64,000 nucleotides of DNA from assembly GCF_018476905.1 (NCBI RefSeq), contig NZ_JAHCVK010000005.1:62001-126000 (forward strand), given 5' to 3'. This stretch comes from Geomobilimonas luticola. GTDB lineage: Bacteria; Desulfobacterota; Desulfuromonadia; Geobacterales; Geobacteraceae. Positions 33,659-42,526 of this stretch are shown piece after piece. The notes beneath the pieces are model-generated. The model had not been told where the DNA came from, did no database searches, and saw only the letters and a program-made list of their open reading frames with translations. Position 1 is the first letter of the stretch, and each line of letters begins with the position of its first letter. Made by a program: the position numbers and the translations under genes.

Positions 33659-35074
33659 GTGGAAGGTGCGAGAGGGACGGAGCAGGAATTGAGGGATGCG
33701 GCGATCCAGGCTGCACTCAACTATTATGAATTCCGGCACAAGCCGGTGAAGCCTTTTGTTCCCGGCGATCGCATCCCGTACGCCGGCCGGGTGTTCGACA
33801 CACAGGAAATTGCGAACCTGATCGATGCGTCCCTGGATTTCTGGCTCACCACCGGACGGTACGCGGAAGAATTCGAGCAGAAATTTGCCGGGTTCCTTGG
33901 CGTACAGCACTGCTCCCTGACCAACTCCGGCTCCTCCGCGAATCTGCTTGCCTTCATGGCGCTCACCTCGCCAAAGCTGGGTGAGAGGCGGATCAACCGA
34001 GGTGACGAAGTCATCACCGTCGCCGCCGGGTTTCCGACCACGGTTGCGCCGATCATCCAGTACGGGGCCGTGCCGGTGTTCGTGGACGTATCTCTCCCCA
34101 CCTACAACATCGATGTGACCCAACTGGAGGCAGCTCTTTCTGATCGCACCAGAGCGGTGATGGTAGCCCACACCCTGGGGAACCCGTTCGACATCGCTGC
34201 CGTAAAGTCTTTCTGTGACCGGCACGACCTCTGGCTCATCGAGGACAACTGCGACGCCCTGGGCTCCCGCTACAAGTTCAACGATGCATCTTCAACTCCT
34301 CAACTTTCAACTGTCAACGAGTTCCACTATACCGGCACCTTCGGCCATATCGGCACTTCCAGCTTCTACCCCCCCCACCACATGACCATGGGAGAAGGGG
34401 GGGCGGTCTACACCAATGATATGCAGCTGAAACGTCTCGTGGAATCCTTCCGGGACTGGGGGCGGGACTGCTGGTGCCCTTCCGGCAGGGACAACACCTG
34501 CGGCAACCGGTTCGGCCAGCAGTTCGGCGAACTCCCCTTTGGCTATGACCACAAGTACGTCTATTCCCATTTCGGCTACAACCTGAAGGTGACCGACATG
34601 CAGGCGGCCATCGGCTGCGCCCAGCTGGAGAAGCTTCCGGGCTTTATCGAGGCCAGAAAGAAGAACTGGCAGCTGTTGCGCGATGGGCTGGCCGGCCTGG
34701 AAGACCGCCTGGTTCTGCCGGAGGCAACCGAAAATTCCGATCCCTCCTGGTTCGGCTTTCTGCTCACTGTGCGGGAAGGGTCACGACTCAGCCGCGAACG
34801 GATGGTGCATCACCTGGAAGGAAAGGGGATCCAGACCCGGATGCTCTTTGCCGGCAACCTGATCAAGCACCCCTGTTTCGATGAGATGAGGGCCGCCGGT
34901 AAGGGCTTTAGAGTTGTTTCCACTTCAAAATTCAACATTCAAAATTCATCATTACTCCCTGTCACCGACCGGATCATGCGGGACACCTTCTGGGTAGGGG
35001 TCTATCCGGGGATGATGGAGGAGATGGTGGGGTACATGATTGAGACAATCCGCGATAGCGTGGGGAAACAGTAG
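33659..35074 (+). CDS. rfbH: CDP-4-keto-6-deoxyglucose 3-dehydrase (E1)
   Basis: A PLP and [2Fe-2S] enzyme that removes the C3 hydroxyl, the deoxygenation step to 3,6-dideoxyhexoses. 471 residues. The aminotransferase-like fold has the diagnostic change of the PLP lysine region to [15 protein letters not shown], a histidine replacing lysine. The cluster ligands are visible as EDNCDALGS and, later, CWC-X7-C in [22 protein letters not shown] start at 33659 follows AGGAGG. Two segments are repeat-encoded: [12 protein letters not shown] (34291-34318) and [14 protein letters not shown] (34924-34951). Both fall in non-motif regions, so function may be kept. Confidence 0.95.
   Translation: MEGARGTEQELRDAAIQAALNYYEFRHKPVKPFVPGDRIPYAGRVFDTQEIANLIDASLDFWLTTGRYAEEFEQKFAGFLGVQHCSLTNSGSSANLLAFMALTSPKLGERRINRGDEVITVAAGFPTTVAPIIQYGAVPVFVDVSLPTYNIDVTQLEAALSDRTRAVMVAHTLGNPFDIAAVKSFCDRHDLWLIEDNCDALGSRYKFNDASSTPQLSTVNEFHYTGTFGHIGTSSFYPPHHMTMGEGGAVYTNDMQLKRLVESFRDWGRDCWCPSGRDNTCGNRFGQQFGELPFGYDHKYVYSHFGYNLKVTDMQAAIGCAQLEKLPGFIEARKKNWQLLRDGLAGLEDRLVLPEATENSDPSWFGFLLTVREGSRLSRERMVHHLEGKGIQTRMLFAGNLIKHPCFDEMRAAGKGFRVVSTSKFNIQNSSLLPVTDRIMRDTFWVGVYPGMMEEMVGYMIETIRDSVGKQ
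34291..34318. repeat. Family B-like heptamers inside rfbH (first)
   Basis: TTCAACT, CCTCAAC, TTTCAAC, TGTCAAC: four 7-nt units, 28 bp. They encode STPQLSTVN between [10 protein letters not shown] and [10 protein letters not shown]. Confidence 0.75.
34924..34951. repeat. Family B heptamers inside rfbH (second)
   Basis: TTCAAAA, TTCAACA, TTCAAAA, TTCATCA in 7-nt register; the same core as upstream of alr at 2317-2344 (TTCAAAATTCAACATTCAAA). The identity of this core at two sites 32 kb apart shows it is a dispersed repeat. Confidence 0.85.
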
Positions 35075-35078
35075 GGAT

Positions 35079-35633
35079 ATGGATATCCGGGAGACCGCCA
35101 TACCGGGGTGTTATGAACTGACACCCCCCGTTTTCCGCGACGAGAGAGGGCTCTTTGTCAAGACCTTCCACGAGGAGGTATTTGCACGACACAATCTTGC
35201 GACCCGTTATGCAGAGGAATACTATTCACTTTCCGGGGCGAATGTGCTGCGAGGGCTCCATTTTCAGCTTCCTCCCAAGGATCATGTGAAACTCGTCACC
35301 TGTGTCGCCGGTGAGGTATTTGATGTAGTGCTCGATCTCAGAGCAGACTCCCCGACGTACGGTCGGTTTGAGACCTTCTCCCTCAGCGACGGGAGGGCAA
35401 ACATGCTTTACATCCCGGCGGGACTCGCCCATGGCTTCTGCGTCACTGCGGCCCCGGCCCTCATGCTCTACAAGGTGACGTCAGTCTATTCACCAGAGCA
35501 CGACGCCGGCATCCGCTGGGATTCAGCCGGCATTCCCTGGCCAATCGACCGGCCGGTCGTCTCGGCCCGGGATGCCGGGTTCGTGCCGCTCTCCGCGTTT
35601 GAAAGTCCGTTCCGCTATGGAGGGGGAGACTAA
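35079..35633 (+). CDS. RmlC-like sugar 3,5-epimerase family protein (candidate CDP-sugar epimerase)
   Basis: A 184-residue cupin of the dTDP-4-dehydrorhamnose 3,5-epimerase family: GCYELTPPVFRDERGLFVKTF, the active-site VLRGLHFQ, and MLYIPAGLAHGFCV. In dTDP-rhamnose loci it sits with rmlA/B/D, but here it follows rfbH, so its substrate is more likely a CDP-4-keto-3,6-dideoxyhexose, as for the 5-epimerase of CDP-ascarylose synthesis; this is inference from context. The ATG at 35079 is 4 bp after the rfbH stop. The gene overlaps the next by 1 bp (TAATG). Confidence 0.85.
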   Translation: MDIRETAIPGCYELTPPVFRDERGLFVKTFHEEVFARHNLATRYAEEYYSLSGANVLRGLHFQLPPKDHVKLVTCVAGEVFDVVLDLRADSPTYGRFETFSLSDGRANMLYIPAGLAHGFCVTAAPALMLYKVTSVYSPEHDAGIRWDSAGIPWPIDRPVVSARDAGFVPLSAFESPFRYGGGD

Positions 35634-36532
35634 TGGCGTCGAGAAAGGCACTTCTGACCGGAGCAACCGGTTTTATCGGTTCCCATGTTGCCCGCCGGCT
35701 GGTGGAGAGCGGCTGGTCGGTGCACGTGATTCTGCGTGCCGATTCCGATCTGTCACCGATCTCTGGCATTCTTGACCGCATCACCGTCCATCGTCACGAC
35801 GGCTCCACAGAAGGGCTGGAGGATATCGTCCGCCAAGTCGCGCCTGACACGGTGTTCCATCTGGCGTCCCTCTTCCTGGCCCAGCACCGACCCGAGGATG
35901 TGGAATCGCTGGTCAGGAGCAATGTGTTGTTCGGTGCCCAACTCCTGGAAGCGATGGTGAAGCATGGGGTGCGCCGGCTGGTCAACACCGGCACGTCCTG
36001 GCAACATTATGAGAGCCGGGATTATTCGCCGGTGAATCTCTATGCTGCAACCAAACAGGCCTTCGAGGACATCCTGCGGTACTACGTGGAGGCGACGTCA
36101 CTTCGCGCAATTTCGCTGAAGCTGTTCGATACCTATGGCCCCGGCGATCCCCGTCCGAAGCTCTTCACCCTGCTGCGCCGCGTGGCGCAGGAGCAGCAGC
36201 CATTGGCCATGTCGCCGGGTGAACAGCTGATCGATCTTGTCTATATCGATGACGTAACAGATGCCTTTCTCATGGCTGCCGAACGCCTGCTAGCGGATTT
36301 AGTCCCTGGCCACGAGAGCTATGCCGTTTCTTCCGGCGCGCCGGTCAGGCTCCGGGAACTGGTTGAGACCTATGGTCGGGTGCTCGATAGGCCGCTGCCG
36401 ATCCAGTGGGGGGGGCGTTCCTACCGGGAACGTGAGGTGATGGTTCCCTGGAATGCCGGCAAGTCCCTGCCGGGTTGGAGACCGAAGGTGGGGCTTGAGG
36501 AGGGGATTGAACGGATGGAAGGGGCGCATTGA
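35633..36532 (+). CDS. NAD-dependent epimerase/dehydratase, candidate CDP-dideoxyhexose 4-reductase
   Basis: A 299-residue extended short-chain dehydrogenase. ALLTGATGFIGSHVARRL is the NAD(P) site; VFHLASLFLAQHRPEDV and NTGTSWQHYES follow; the catalytic motif region is SPVNLYAATKQAFED (Tyr-X3-Lys). It resembles RfbJ/Prt-type synthases that reduce C4 to finish CDP-abequose, paratose or ascarylose. Specificity cannot be read from sequence. It ends the CDP-sugar group; a gap with a sigma54-like promoter follows. Confidence 0.82.
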   Translation: MASRKALLTGATGFIGSHVARRLVESGWSVHVILRADSDLSPISGILDRITVHRHDGSTEGLEDIVRQVAPDTVFHLASLFLAQHRPEDVESLVRSNVLFGAQLLEAMVKHGVRRLVNTGTSWQHYESRDYSPVNLYAATKQAFEDILRYYVEATSLRAISLKLFDTYGPGDPRPKLFTLLRRVAQEQQPLAMSPGEQLIDLVYIDDVTDAFLMAAERLLADLVPGHESYAVSSGAPVRLRELVETYGRVLDRPLPIQWGGRSYREREVMVPWNAGKSLPGWRPKVGLEEGIERMEGAH

Positions 36533-36671
36533 GTTCACGGCATGAGATGCAACCCGAAAAGCGCGGCAGGTCTGGAAGATCGGAAGAAAATGCCGCGGGA
36601 TAACTGTCTACAGGGAATTGTGTCGCTATTACAACCTTCCGCTTTTTGCGGTTCTTTCCTGTCTTAACGGG

Positions 36672-36688
36672 CTGGTACGCCCTTTGCG
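36672..36688 (+). promoter_or_regulatory. Sigma54 (-24/-12) promoter upstream of the flippase-glycosyltransferase group
   Basis: CTGGTACGCCCTTTGCG matches YTGGCACGNNNNTTGCW except C to T in the -24 box and the final base. GG (36674-36675) and GC (36686-36687) are exactly 10 nt apart. It lies 186 bp before the flippase start. Confidence 0.65.
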
Positions 36689-36873
36689 GAAGCTATTTTG
36701 AGGCGTGTTGACAAGCGCCGTTGTGGCAAGCCTGCAGATTGAAATGTCGAATGTTACGATGGGCTGTTTTGCCGGGCAACCCACTCCTATGGGCGGGATT
36801 TAAGATTACGGCTAGGCTTAGGCATAAAGATGTTCTTGTTAGATAAAACCACTAAATTCTGTTAGGTACTTAT
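36689..36873 (+). other. Leader region before the flippase gene, possible RNA structure
   Basis: The 341-bp gap between the reductase and the flippase has no ORF. Within the transcript predicted from the sigma54-like site, CCCA-CTCCTA-TGGG (36780-36793) forms a small hairpin preceded by GCCGGGCAA and followed by a GGCTAGGC segment that could pair with GCCGGGC-type sequence. A TTGACA at 36708-36713 has no matching -10. I could not match the leader to a riboswitch class. Confidence 0.3.
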
Positions 36874-38403
36874 TTGAGTTCAGAGACAAGTTCACGAATA
36901 GCAAAAAACTCTCTGTTCAATGTTATCAGGACCATTCTTACCGTCCCCATAACACTGATGCTGACTCCTTATGTTATTAGGCACTTGGGGAAAGAAGAGT
37001 TTGGCATTTGGGCTTTGGTCGGGGTCATTTCATCTTATGCCCAACTAAGCGATTTCGGTATTACTGAGAGCCTTATCAAATTCATTGCCGAGTACAAGGC
37101 ACATGACGATACGCAACGTCTTAATCAGCTGATTAGTACCGCTCTTGTTGTATATCTGCTCCTGAGCGTGGTTTCTTGTGGCATATTTATTATGGTGTTG
37201 CCATTTGTCATTGAATGGATGCTGAGTATTCCGCAGGTACACCAAGGCAAGGCGACCCATGTCTTCACCATTGCCATTATCCTTTTCTCTATAAATATGC
37301 TGATGGGGGTTTTTGGTTCACTGATTATAGGTTTCCAGCGGATGGGCTACAGCAATCTTATCGCACTGACTTCAACTGTCATTACCGCGTGCGGTACCGT
37401 CATTTTTATTTCACATGGGTATGGCTTGTCGGGACTTATCTACAATAATGCAATTGTAACTGTCTTTGTTATTGTCTCGAATGTATTTGTGACCAAACGA
37501 TTGTTTCCGCGCTTGAAAGTCAATCCCTTTACTTATTTTAGCCGGGAAATATTGGGAAAGATCTTTTCCTTCAGTTGGAAGGTGCAGGTAACGAACCTCA
37601 CTCAGTTGATGGTGTATCAGTTGGACAGGGTGCTATTGAGTCATTATATCGGGCTTGAGGCGGTTAGTTACTATGAAGTTGCCAACAGAATAGCTACCCA
37701 GGCCAGAAGTTTTATCGCATCAATCTTTTCCCCGATGGTACCTGCCGCCTCTGCGCTACATGCGACCGATGAACATGAAAAAGTAGCTGCACTCTATCGC
37801 AGGTCATTCAAATACATGACCATGGCAGCGATACCGTTTTCGTTTCTGGTTATAGCCCTTGCACATCCTTTTGTCAGGACATGGATGGGAACTGGCTATG
37901 AGGTGAGTGCCTTGACGATGCAGTTGCTGATGGCAGCGTATATGGTAGCCCTTATGACGGGGCCAGGGGCGTTCATTCTTAACGGGATAAACAAACCGCA
38001 GATAAGCATGAAGTCATCGGTCGTGGCGGGAGTGATGAATCTGGTGTTATGCCTGACTCTCGTTCAATGGCTCGGCTATTACGGCATCATCATTGGTATT
38101 CTCATATCAATCTTCGTTTCAGGAATTTACTTTATATGGAATGCGCACCGGAATATCCAGAACCTTACTTGGGATATGTATACCCAGAGTATTTTGCGAC
38201 CTTTTTTCACAGCGTTATGTGCGGGATTAGCGTTGCTCGTCCTTGACGTCATATACCCTCTTACGGGCTATGTAGTCCTTTCCATAGTAGGTATTCTTTA
38301 CTCGGTTGCGGTTGGTGTCGCAATGTCTAGCGGGAAATATCTCGATGATTTTGATCGTTTGACGATAATGAAGCTAAATCCTCTGAAGGTTATCAGGTTT
38401 TGA
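36874..38403 (+). CDS. Polysaccharide flippase (Wzx-like, MOP superfamily)
   Basis: A 509-residue polytopic membrane protein. SRIAKNSLFNVIRTILTVPI, IRHLGKEEFGIWALVGVISS and QLSDFGITESLIKFIAEYK are typical of the N-terminus of oligosaccharide flippases. Helices run evenly to the C-terminus. It should move undecaprenyl-linked repeat units across the inner membrane. The TTG start at 36874 follows TTAGGTAC. The gene and the two after it are more AT-rich than rfbFGH, suggesting separate acquisition, common for flippase/glycosyltransferase cassettes. It overlaps the next gene by 4 bp. Confidence 0.9.
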   Translation: MSSETSSRIAKNSLFNVIRTILTVPITLMLTPYVIRHLGKEEFGIWALVGVISSYAQLSDFGITESLIKFIAEYKAHDDTQRLNQLISTALVVYLLLSVVSCGIFIMVLPFVIEWMLSIPQVHQGKATHVFTIAIILFSINMLMGVFGSLIIGFQRMGYSNLIALTSTVITACGTVIFISHGYGLSGLIYNNAIVTVFVIVSNVFVTKRLFPRLKVNPFTYFSREILGKIFSFSWKVQVTNLTQLMVYQLDRVLLSHYIGLEAVSYYEVANRIATQARSFIASIFSPMVPAASALHATDEHEKVAALYRRSFKYMTMAAIPFSFLVIALAHPFVRTWMGTGYEVSALTMQLLMAAYMVALMTGPGAFILNGINKPQISMKSSVVAGVMNLVLCLTLVQWLGYYGIIIGILISIFVSGIYFIWNAHRNIQNLTWDMYTQSILRPFFTALCAGLALLVLDVIYPLTGYVVLSIVGILYSVAVGVAMSSGKYLDDFDRLTIMKLNPLKVIRF

Positions 38404-39320
38404 CACAATACAACGTTCATAAAGTCAGTGTCTGTATACCGACCTATAATTACGGCAGGTTTATCGCCGATGCTATAGAATCAGTGCTGGCTCAAACGTT
38501 TTCCGACTATGAACTCATTATTTCAGATAACTGTTCAGATGATAATACCAGGCATATTGTTGAGAAATATACAATAAGTGATTCCCGGATACGCTACTAC
38601 TGTAATGAGCAAAATATCGGGATGGTGGGGAATTGGAACCGCTGCCTTGAACTGGCACAAGGGGAATATGTAAAAATCCTATGCGCTGATGATCTGCTGG
38701 AACCGATATGTCTTGAAGAGTCGGTAAATGCCCTTGAATGCTATACTAATGCTGTATTGGTCTCCGGTGCCCGTTTGTTAGTAGATACCCACCTTAAACC
38801 TGTGGCTAAACATTCCTTCGGTGATAGTTTACAGGTGGTCCTTGGCACTGACGTCATACAGCGGTGTCTTGTCGAAGGAAATCTAATCGGCGAACCAACA
38901 TCTGTCCTTTTTAGGAGAGCTCTTGCCGTTCGTGGATTTGATACTGCCTATCAGCAGATTACCGATATGGAGATGTGGTTTCATATTCTTGAGAACGGGT
39001 ACTTTGCGTTTGTGCCTGATGTGATTTGCCGATATCGTCAGCATGAAGATCAGGAGACGCAGACCAACCGCAAGTCACTGTCAATTGTTGAGGACCAGTT
39101 TACTCTGTATGGAGGGTATCTAGAAAAACCTTATGTTAAATATGGCTTTCTGGAAAGAGAAGAAATCCTGTTTAATGTTGCCTTCCATGCTTGGAGTCAA
39201 CGGATTCTCGGGGTTGACCTCAAATCAGTGATTCGGTGTATCGCTCGGCATTTCGGCCTAATGAAATTTTTTGTACTGCTTGCGTTGAAAACTTTGAAAC
39301 GCCGATTTTCCGCATCATAA
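38400..39320 (+). CDS. Glycosyltransferase family 2
   Basis: A 306-residue GT-A enzyme: VSVCIPTYNYGRFIADAIES at the start, IISDNCSDDNT (nucleotide binding) and ILCADDLLEPICL (DXD-like). ITDMEMWFHILENGYFAFV resembles the acceptor-side acidic region. There are no membrane segments. The TTG start overlaps the flippase stop (TTGA). It is cytoplasmic and probably adds a sugar to a lipid-linked repeat unit. Composition is AT-rich like the flippase. Sugar unknown. Confidence 0.88.
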   Translation: MTQYNVHKVSVCIPTYNYGRFIADAIESVLAQTFSDYELIISDNCSDDNTRHIVEKYTISDSRIRYYCNEQNIGMVGNWNRCLELAQGEYVKILCADDLLEPICLEESVNALECYTNAVLVSGARLLVDTHLKPVAKHSFGDSLQVVLGTDVIQRCLVEGNLIGEPTSVLFRRALAVRGFDTAYQQITDMEMWFHILENGYFAFVPDVICRYRQHEDQETQTNRKSLSIVEDQFTLYGGYLEKPYVKYGFLEREEILFNVAFHAWSQRILGVDLKSVIRCIARHFGLMKFFVLLALKTLKRRFSAS

Positions 39321-39444
39321 TGGGCTACGATAATATGATCGTTTTTCAGTTATAAAAGAGATGTTGGCCTCTGATACCCTTTGCTGATTAGTATATCTTC
39401 GGTGGGTTTGTTTAAAGCGGACTCTAGTGTGCAGGATTATTGTG

Positions 39445-40338
39445 ATGAAAATCCCCCAGACATACATGCCATTCGTGCAGAGCCAGCTAGGGTCGCTAAT
39501 GTCCCTCCCCGCAGTTCCGGGGCGGTTGGGGGAAGGGGGGAGCAGAACTTCCTGTACGCAAAACGAGTCTTTTCCCGGTATGCCTCTGGTGTCAATTGTA
39601 ACCAGTGTTTTTAACGATGGACAGCACCTTGAGAAAACCATCAGGAGCGTTATCAGTCAATCATATGAATGTATCGAGTACATCATTATTGACGGCGGTT
39701 CACGGGATGAAACCCTTGATATTCTGAGCACCTATGCAGATAAAATTGATTATTGGGTCAGTGAACCTGACCGTGGCATATATGATGCTTGGAACAAGGC
39801 CCTGAGCGTAGCGAACGGCGAGTGGATAGCATTCTTGGGTAGTGGGGATATCTATCTTGATGATGCCGTTGGCGAATATATTCGGTATATCCAGAATTCC
39901 GCTTGTGAACGGGAATTTGTTTCGGCACGCATTGAAATCACTAATCCTGTGACTGAAAAAGGATGGATTTTCGGCGACGCCTGGAATTGGCAAGAATTTA
40001 AAAAAAACATGACTGTCGCTCATCCGGGAGCATTTCACAATCGGCGGTTATTTCAGCGCTACGGGATGTTTGATGCTTCTTATCGCATTGCCGGCGACTA
40101 TGAATTATTGCTACGGGCAAGAGAGAAGCTGCGAACAGGATTCCTTGATACGGTGACTGTTCAGATGCTGGGGGACGGGGCCAGCACGAATCTTGAAGTT
40201 TTTCGTGAAAATTACAGGGCAAAGACAGTGTCCGGTGGGCGAAACAGGTTCATCTGTTACCTTGAGGAAAAACGTAAATGGTGGTCAATAGCAAAGCATC
40301 ATATTCCCAAGTCCTGTAGCCTAGGGCGTAATCAGTGA
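39445..40338 (+). CDS. Glycosyltransferase family 2 (WcaA-like), repeat near its N-terminus
   Basis: The conserved GT-A domain begins at MPLVSIVTSVFNDGQHLEKT, encoded from 39580. Later blocks are IIIDGGSRDETLDIL, WIAFLGSGDIYLDD and HPGAFHNRRLFQRYGMFD. I used the ATG at 39445 because AGGAT lies 8 nt upstream and none is seen before 39580. The ~45 residues between the two starts are partly encoded by a degenerate family D repeat (39501-39541) and are probably not native. The true start therefore could be 39580. It overlaps the next gene by 4 bp. Confidence 0.8.
   Translation: MKIPQTYMPFVQSQLGSLMSLPAVPGRLGEGGSRTSCTQNESFPGMPLVSIVTSVFNDGQHLEKTIRSVISQSYECIEYIIIDGGSRDETLDILSTYADKIDYWVSEPDRGIYDAWNKALSVANGEWIAFLGSGDIYLDDAVGEYIRYIQNSACEREFVSARIEITNPVTEKGWIFGDAWNWQEFKKNMTVAHPGAFHNRRLFQRYGMFDASYRIAGDYELLLRAREKLRTGFLDTVTVQMLGDGASTNLEVFRENYRAKTVSGGRNRFICYLEEKRKWWSIAKHHIPKSCSLGRNQ
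39501..39541. repeat. Degenerate family D repeat near the start of a glycosyltransferase gene
   Basis: GTCCCTCCCCGCAGTTCCGG followed by a GGGGGAAGGGGGGAG arm: shorter and less regular than the copies at 19, 26, 29.8 and 30.4 kb. Confidence 0.55.
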
Positions 40339-41465
40339 ATATCGCTTTTTGCACCCGCAGTGACTTTCTCTCCGTTAGGGGGGGCGACACGATCCAACTC
40401 CTGCAGACTCGGGAACTGCTCCAGAACAGCTATGGAGCGAATGTTGATGTCGTTGCCGACCCGGAGAAACTGAATGCAGCAGATTACGACCTCTGCCACA
40501 TTTTCAATATCCAGAAAATCGAGGATACGAAAGCCTATCTGACAAAATGCCGTACCGCCGGGGTGAAAGTTGCCCTTTCTCCCGTCCTGTGGGATTTCTC
40601 TGCTGTCGTATCCTATACCTTTATGGTAAAACGCCTCTCCGCATGCCAGTTGTCGGAGCGGCGAATAGATTTGGCTTCCCGGTTGCTCAAGCTTCTTGCT
40701 GGTGTTGTTGGAATGCCGACAATATACACGCACAATCACCGTGAGTATCTGCGGCAGACCCTTTCCGCTGCCGATCTGCTGCTGCCCAATTCGGTTGAGG
40801 AGGCGGATGTGCTGGCCCGATTGTCGGGGCTTGATCCCGATGAGCTGCTGGCGAAAACACGACCGGTCGTGAATGCTGTTACGGTTGCCGAGCCAAAACC
40901 GGCTACAGATGCCGACTTTGGCGTGATGAACCATTTGCCGTCCGGTTACATCCTTCAGGTGGGGCGGATCGAACCGGGGAAGAACCAGTATTCCACCGTC
41001 AAGGCGTTGATGGATGACGGGCACCTTCCGATCCTCTTTGTCGGGAATCAACGGGTTAACCCGGCCTATTTCCGTGTGGTCGAGGAGTTGGGGCGACGGC
41101 GGGGGAATGTGTATTTCATCGACGAGGTCCCCCACGAGCATCTGCCCCTGTTCTACCGGAATGCTGCCCTTCACGTTCTCCCTTCACTCGGAGAAACCAC
41201 GGGGCTGGTGAGCCTGGAGGCGTTAGGGTACGGCTGTCGGTCGGTGGTGGCTGATGGGCGTTACTGCCCTTTTGAAACCTATTTTGCCGGGTTTGCAACC
41301 CCGGTCGATCCATTGAATTATGGCTCCATACGGAAGGGGATATTTGCCGAGCTTGCCACGGAACGGGATATGTCGGCAATCAGCAGGCGGATTAGGCAAG
41401 ATTTTTCATGGGATAAGGCGGCACAGCAGACGCATGAGGCATATATACGGCTATTGGTCGGCTAG
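40335..41465 (+). CDS. Glycosyltransferase family 4 (GT1-like)
   Basis: A 376-residue GT-B enzyme. The N-terminal half starts NIAFCTRSDFLSVRGGDTIQ. The donor-binding half has ILQVGRIEPGKNQYSTVKAL, YFIDEVPHEHLPLFYRNAAL and LPSLGETTGLVSLEALGYG, in which GETTGLVSLEA is the EX7E-like motif. The GTG start at 40335 overlaps the preceding stop (GTGA). No membrane helix. Part of the polysaccharide assembly group; specificity unknown. Confidence 0.88.
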   Translation: MNIAFCTRSDFLSVRGGDTIQLLQTRELLQNSYGANVDVVADPEKLNAADYDLCHIFNIQKIEDTKAYLTKCRTAGVKVALSPVLWDFSAVVSYTFMVKRLSACQLSERRIDLASRLLKLLAGVVGMPTIYTHNHREYLRQTLSAADLLLPNSVEEADVLARLSGLDPDELLAKTRPVVNAVTVAEPKPATDADFGVMNHLPSGYILQVGRIEPGKNQYSTVKALMDDGHLPILFVGNQRVNPAYFRVVEELGRRRGNVYFIDEVPHEHLPLFYRNAALHVLPSLGETTGLVSLEALGYGCRSVVADGRYCPFETYFAGFATPVDPLNYGSIRKGIFAELATERDMSAISRRIRQDFSWDKAAQQTHEAYIRLLVG

Positions 41466-41474
41466 GATGAGGCG

Positions 41475-41645
41475 ATGCAGATACTGAGAAAAGCAGCTTG
41501 GAACGGAGTGCTGGCACCGAAACGGCTCATGGGGTTGTTTGTCCTGACCATCGACCGTGACGCCGTGGCTGTTACCTATCTCAAGGGTGACGGTGTCGAG
41601 ATCGATGTGTTGCATAACCTTATATGTGCAGGCGGTTCGTGCTGA
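41475..41645 (+). CDS. Small hypothetical ORF between two glycosyltransferases
   Basis: 56 residues beginning MQILRKAAWNGVLAPK and ending ICAGGSC. AGGA is 7 nt upstream of the ATG, and the stop overlaps the next gene's start region, as in translational coupling. I recognise no domain. It may be a real small protein, the remnant of a lost gene, or chance: the codon use looks coding (GC-rich third positions) but the ORF is short. Confidence 0.35.
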   Translation: MQILRKAAWNGVLAPKRLMGLFVLTIDRDAVAVTYLKGDGVEIDVLHNLICAGGSC

Positions 41646-42499
41646 ATTCCCTTCGAATAGCTGCCGTCGTGGTTCTGTACCATCCCGGTCCTGAGGTGGT
41701 CGCTAATATCCGAACCTGGGCTGGTCAGGTGGAGGCCATCTTTGCGGTTGACAATACGGAGGGGGACGTTTCCGCCGCTGTCTCCGCAATTGCCGCCTTG
41801 GACAAGGTGGTTCTTGTCCGCAACGGAGAGAACGAGGGAATAGCTCGCGCACTGAACATCGGCGCGGAAATGGCGCTTGCCGAGGGCTGCGATTTCCTTC
41901 TCACCATGGACCAGGACAGTAGCGCAGCGCCGGACATGGTGGAGAAGATGCTGTTTTGTCTTGATGGACAGGATCCTGCCAAGGTTGGTATTGTTTCCCC
42001 TTTTCATGTTACGAGAGCGGAACCAGCACCAAAAGGGAGTTGTCATTCTTGTCGCGAAGTGCTGACGGTAATGACGTCGGGTAACCTGCTTAATTTATCG
42101 GTGTATAAAGCGGTAGGCCCTTTTATGGATGAACTTTTCATTGATTTTGTGGATCACGAGTATTGTCTGCGGTTGCGTGAAAAAGGTTACAAGACAATAC
42201 AGTCAAACCGTGCACTTCTTGAACATAATGTCGGGGACATTCATAAATACTGGATATTCATTGCCACTAACCATTCACCCCTCAGAAGATATTACAAAAC
42301 GAGAAACAGATTCTACGTAGTCGATAGATACAAATCGGTTGCACCGCGGTTTTATTATGAAAACTTTGTCAGATTTGCAAAAGAGGTTATTGTCATTGCG
42401 TTTTTTGAACACAAAAAAATTGAGAAATTCAAGATGATTGTAGCAGGTTATTGTGACTACAAAAAAGGGGTATTGGGCAAGTTCGCCGGCAAGAGCTGA
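41624..42499 (+). CDS. Glycosyltransferase family 2, rhamnosyltransferase-like
   Basis: A 291-residue GT-A enzyme: AAVVVLYHPGPEVVANIRTW, AVDNTEG, GENEGIARALNIGAEMAL, LLTMDQDSSAAPDMV and FMDELFIDFVDHEYCLRLRE. This layout is typical of rhamnosyl/fucosyl-transferases of O-antigen loci, but the sugar is not proven. The ATG at 41624 has no clear Shine-Dalgarno; GTG at 41639 (AGGCGG upstream) is an alternative. Its 3' half is more AT-rich than the 5' half. Start overlaps the small upstream ORF. Confidence 0.86.
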   Translation: MCRRFVLNSLRIAAVVVLYHPGPEVVANIRTWAGQVEAIFAVDNTEGDVSAAVSAIAALDKVVLVRNGENEGIARALNIGAEMALAEGCDFLLTMDQDSSAAPDMVEKMLFCLDGQDPAKVGIVSPFHVTRAEPAPKGSCHSCREVLTVMTSGNLLNLSVYKAVGPFMDELFIDFVDHEYCLRLREKGYKTIQSNRALLEHNVGDIHKYWIFIATNHSPLRRYYKTRNRFYVVDRYKSVAPRFYYENFVRFAKEVIVIAFFEHKKIEKFKMIVAGYCDYKKGVLGKFAGKS

Positions 42500-42526
42500 T
42501 TGCGGATATTACCTAGAGTGACCGAT

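Noticed and set aside
36770-36810. GEMM or other known riboswitch in the flippase leader
   Set aside because: The GGCAA..CCCA..TGGG segment is superficially similar to GEMM P1b, but the GAAA loop and the ACGCAAAGCC block are missing. Kept only as an unassigned leader structure.
36533-36873. JUMPstart/ops element before the polysaccharide genes
   Set aside because: No GGCGGTAG-type ops core is visible in this gap.
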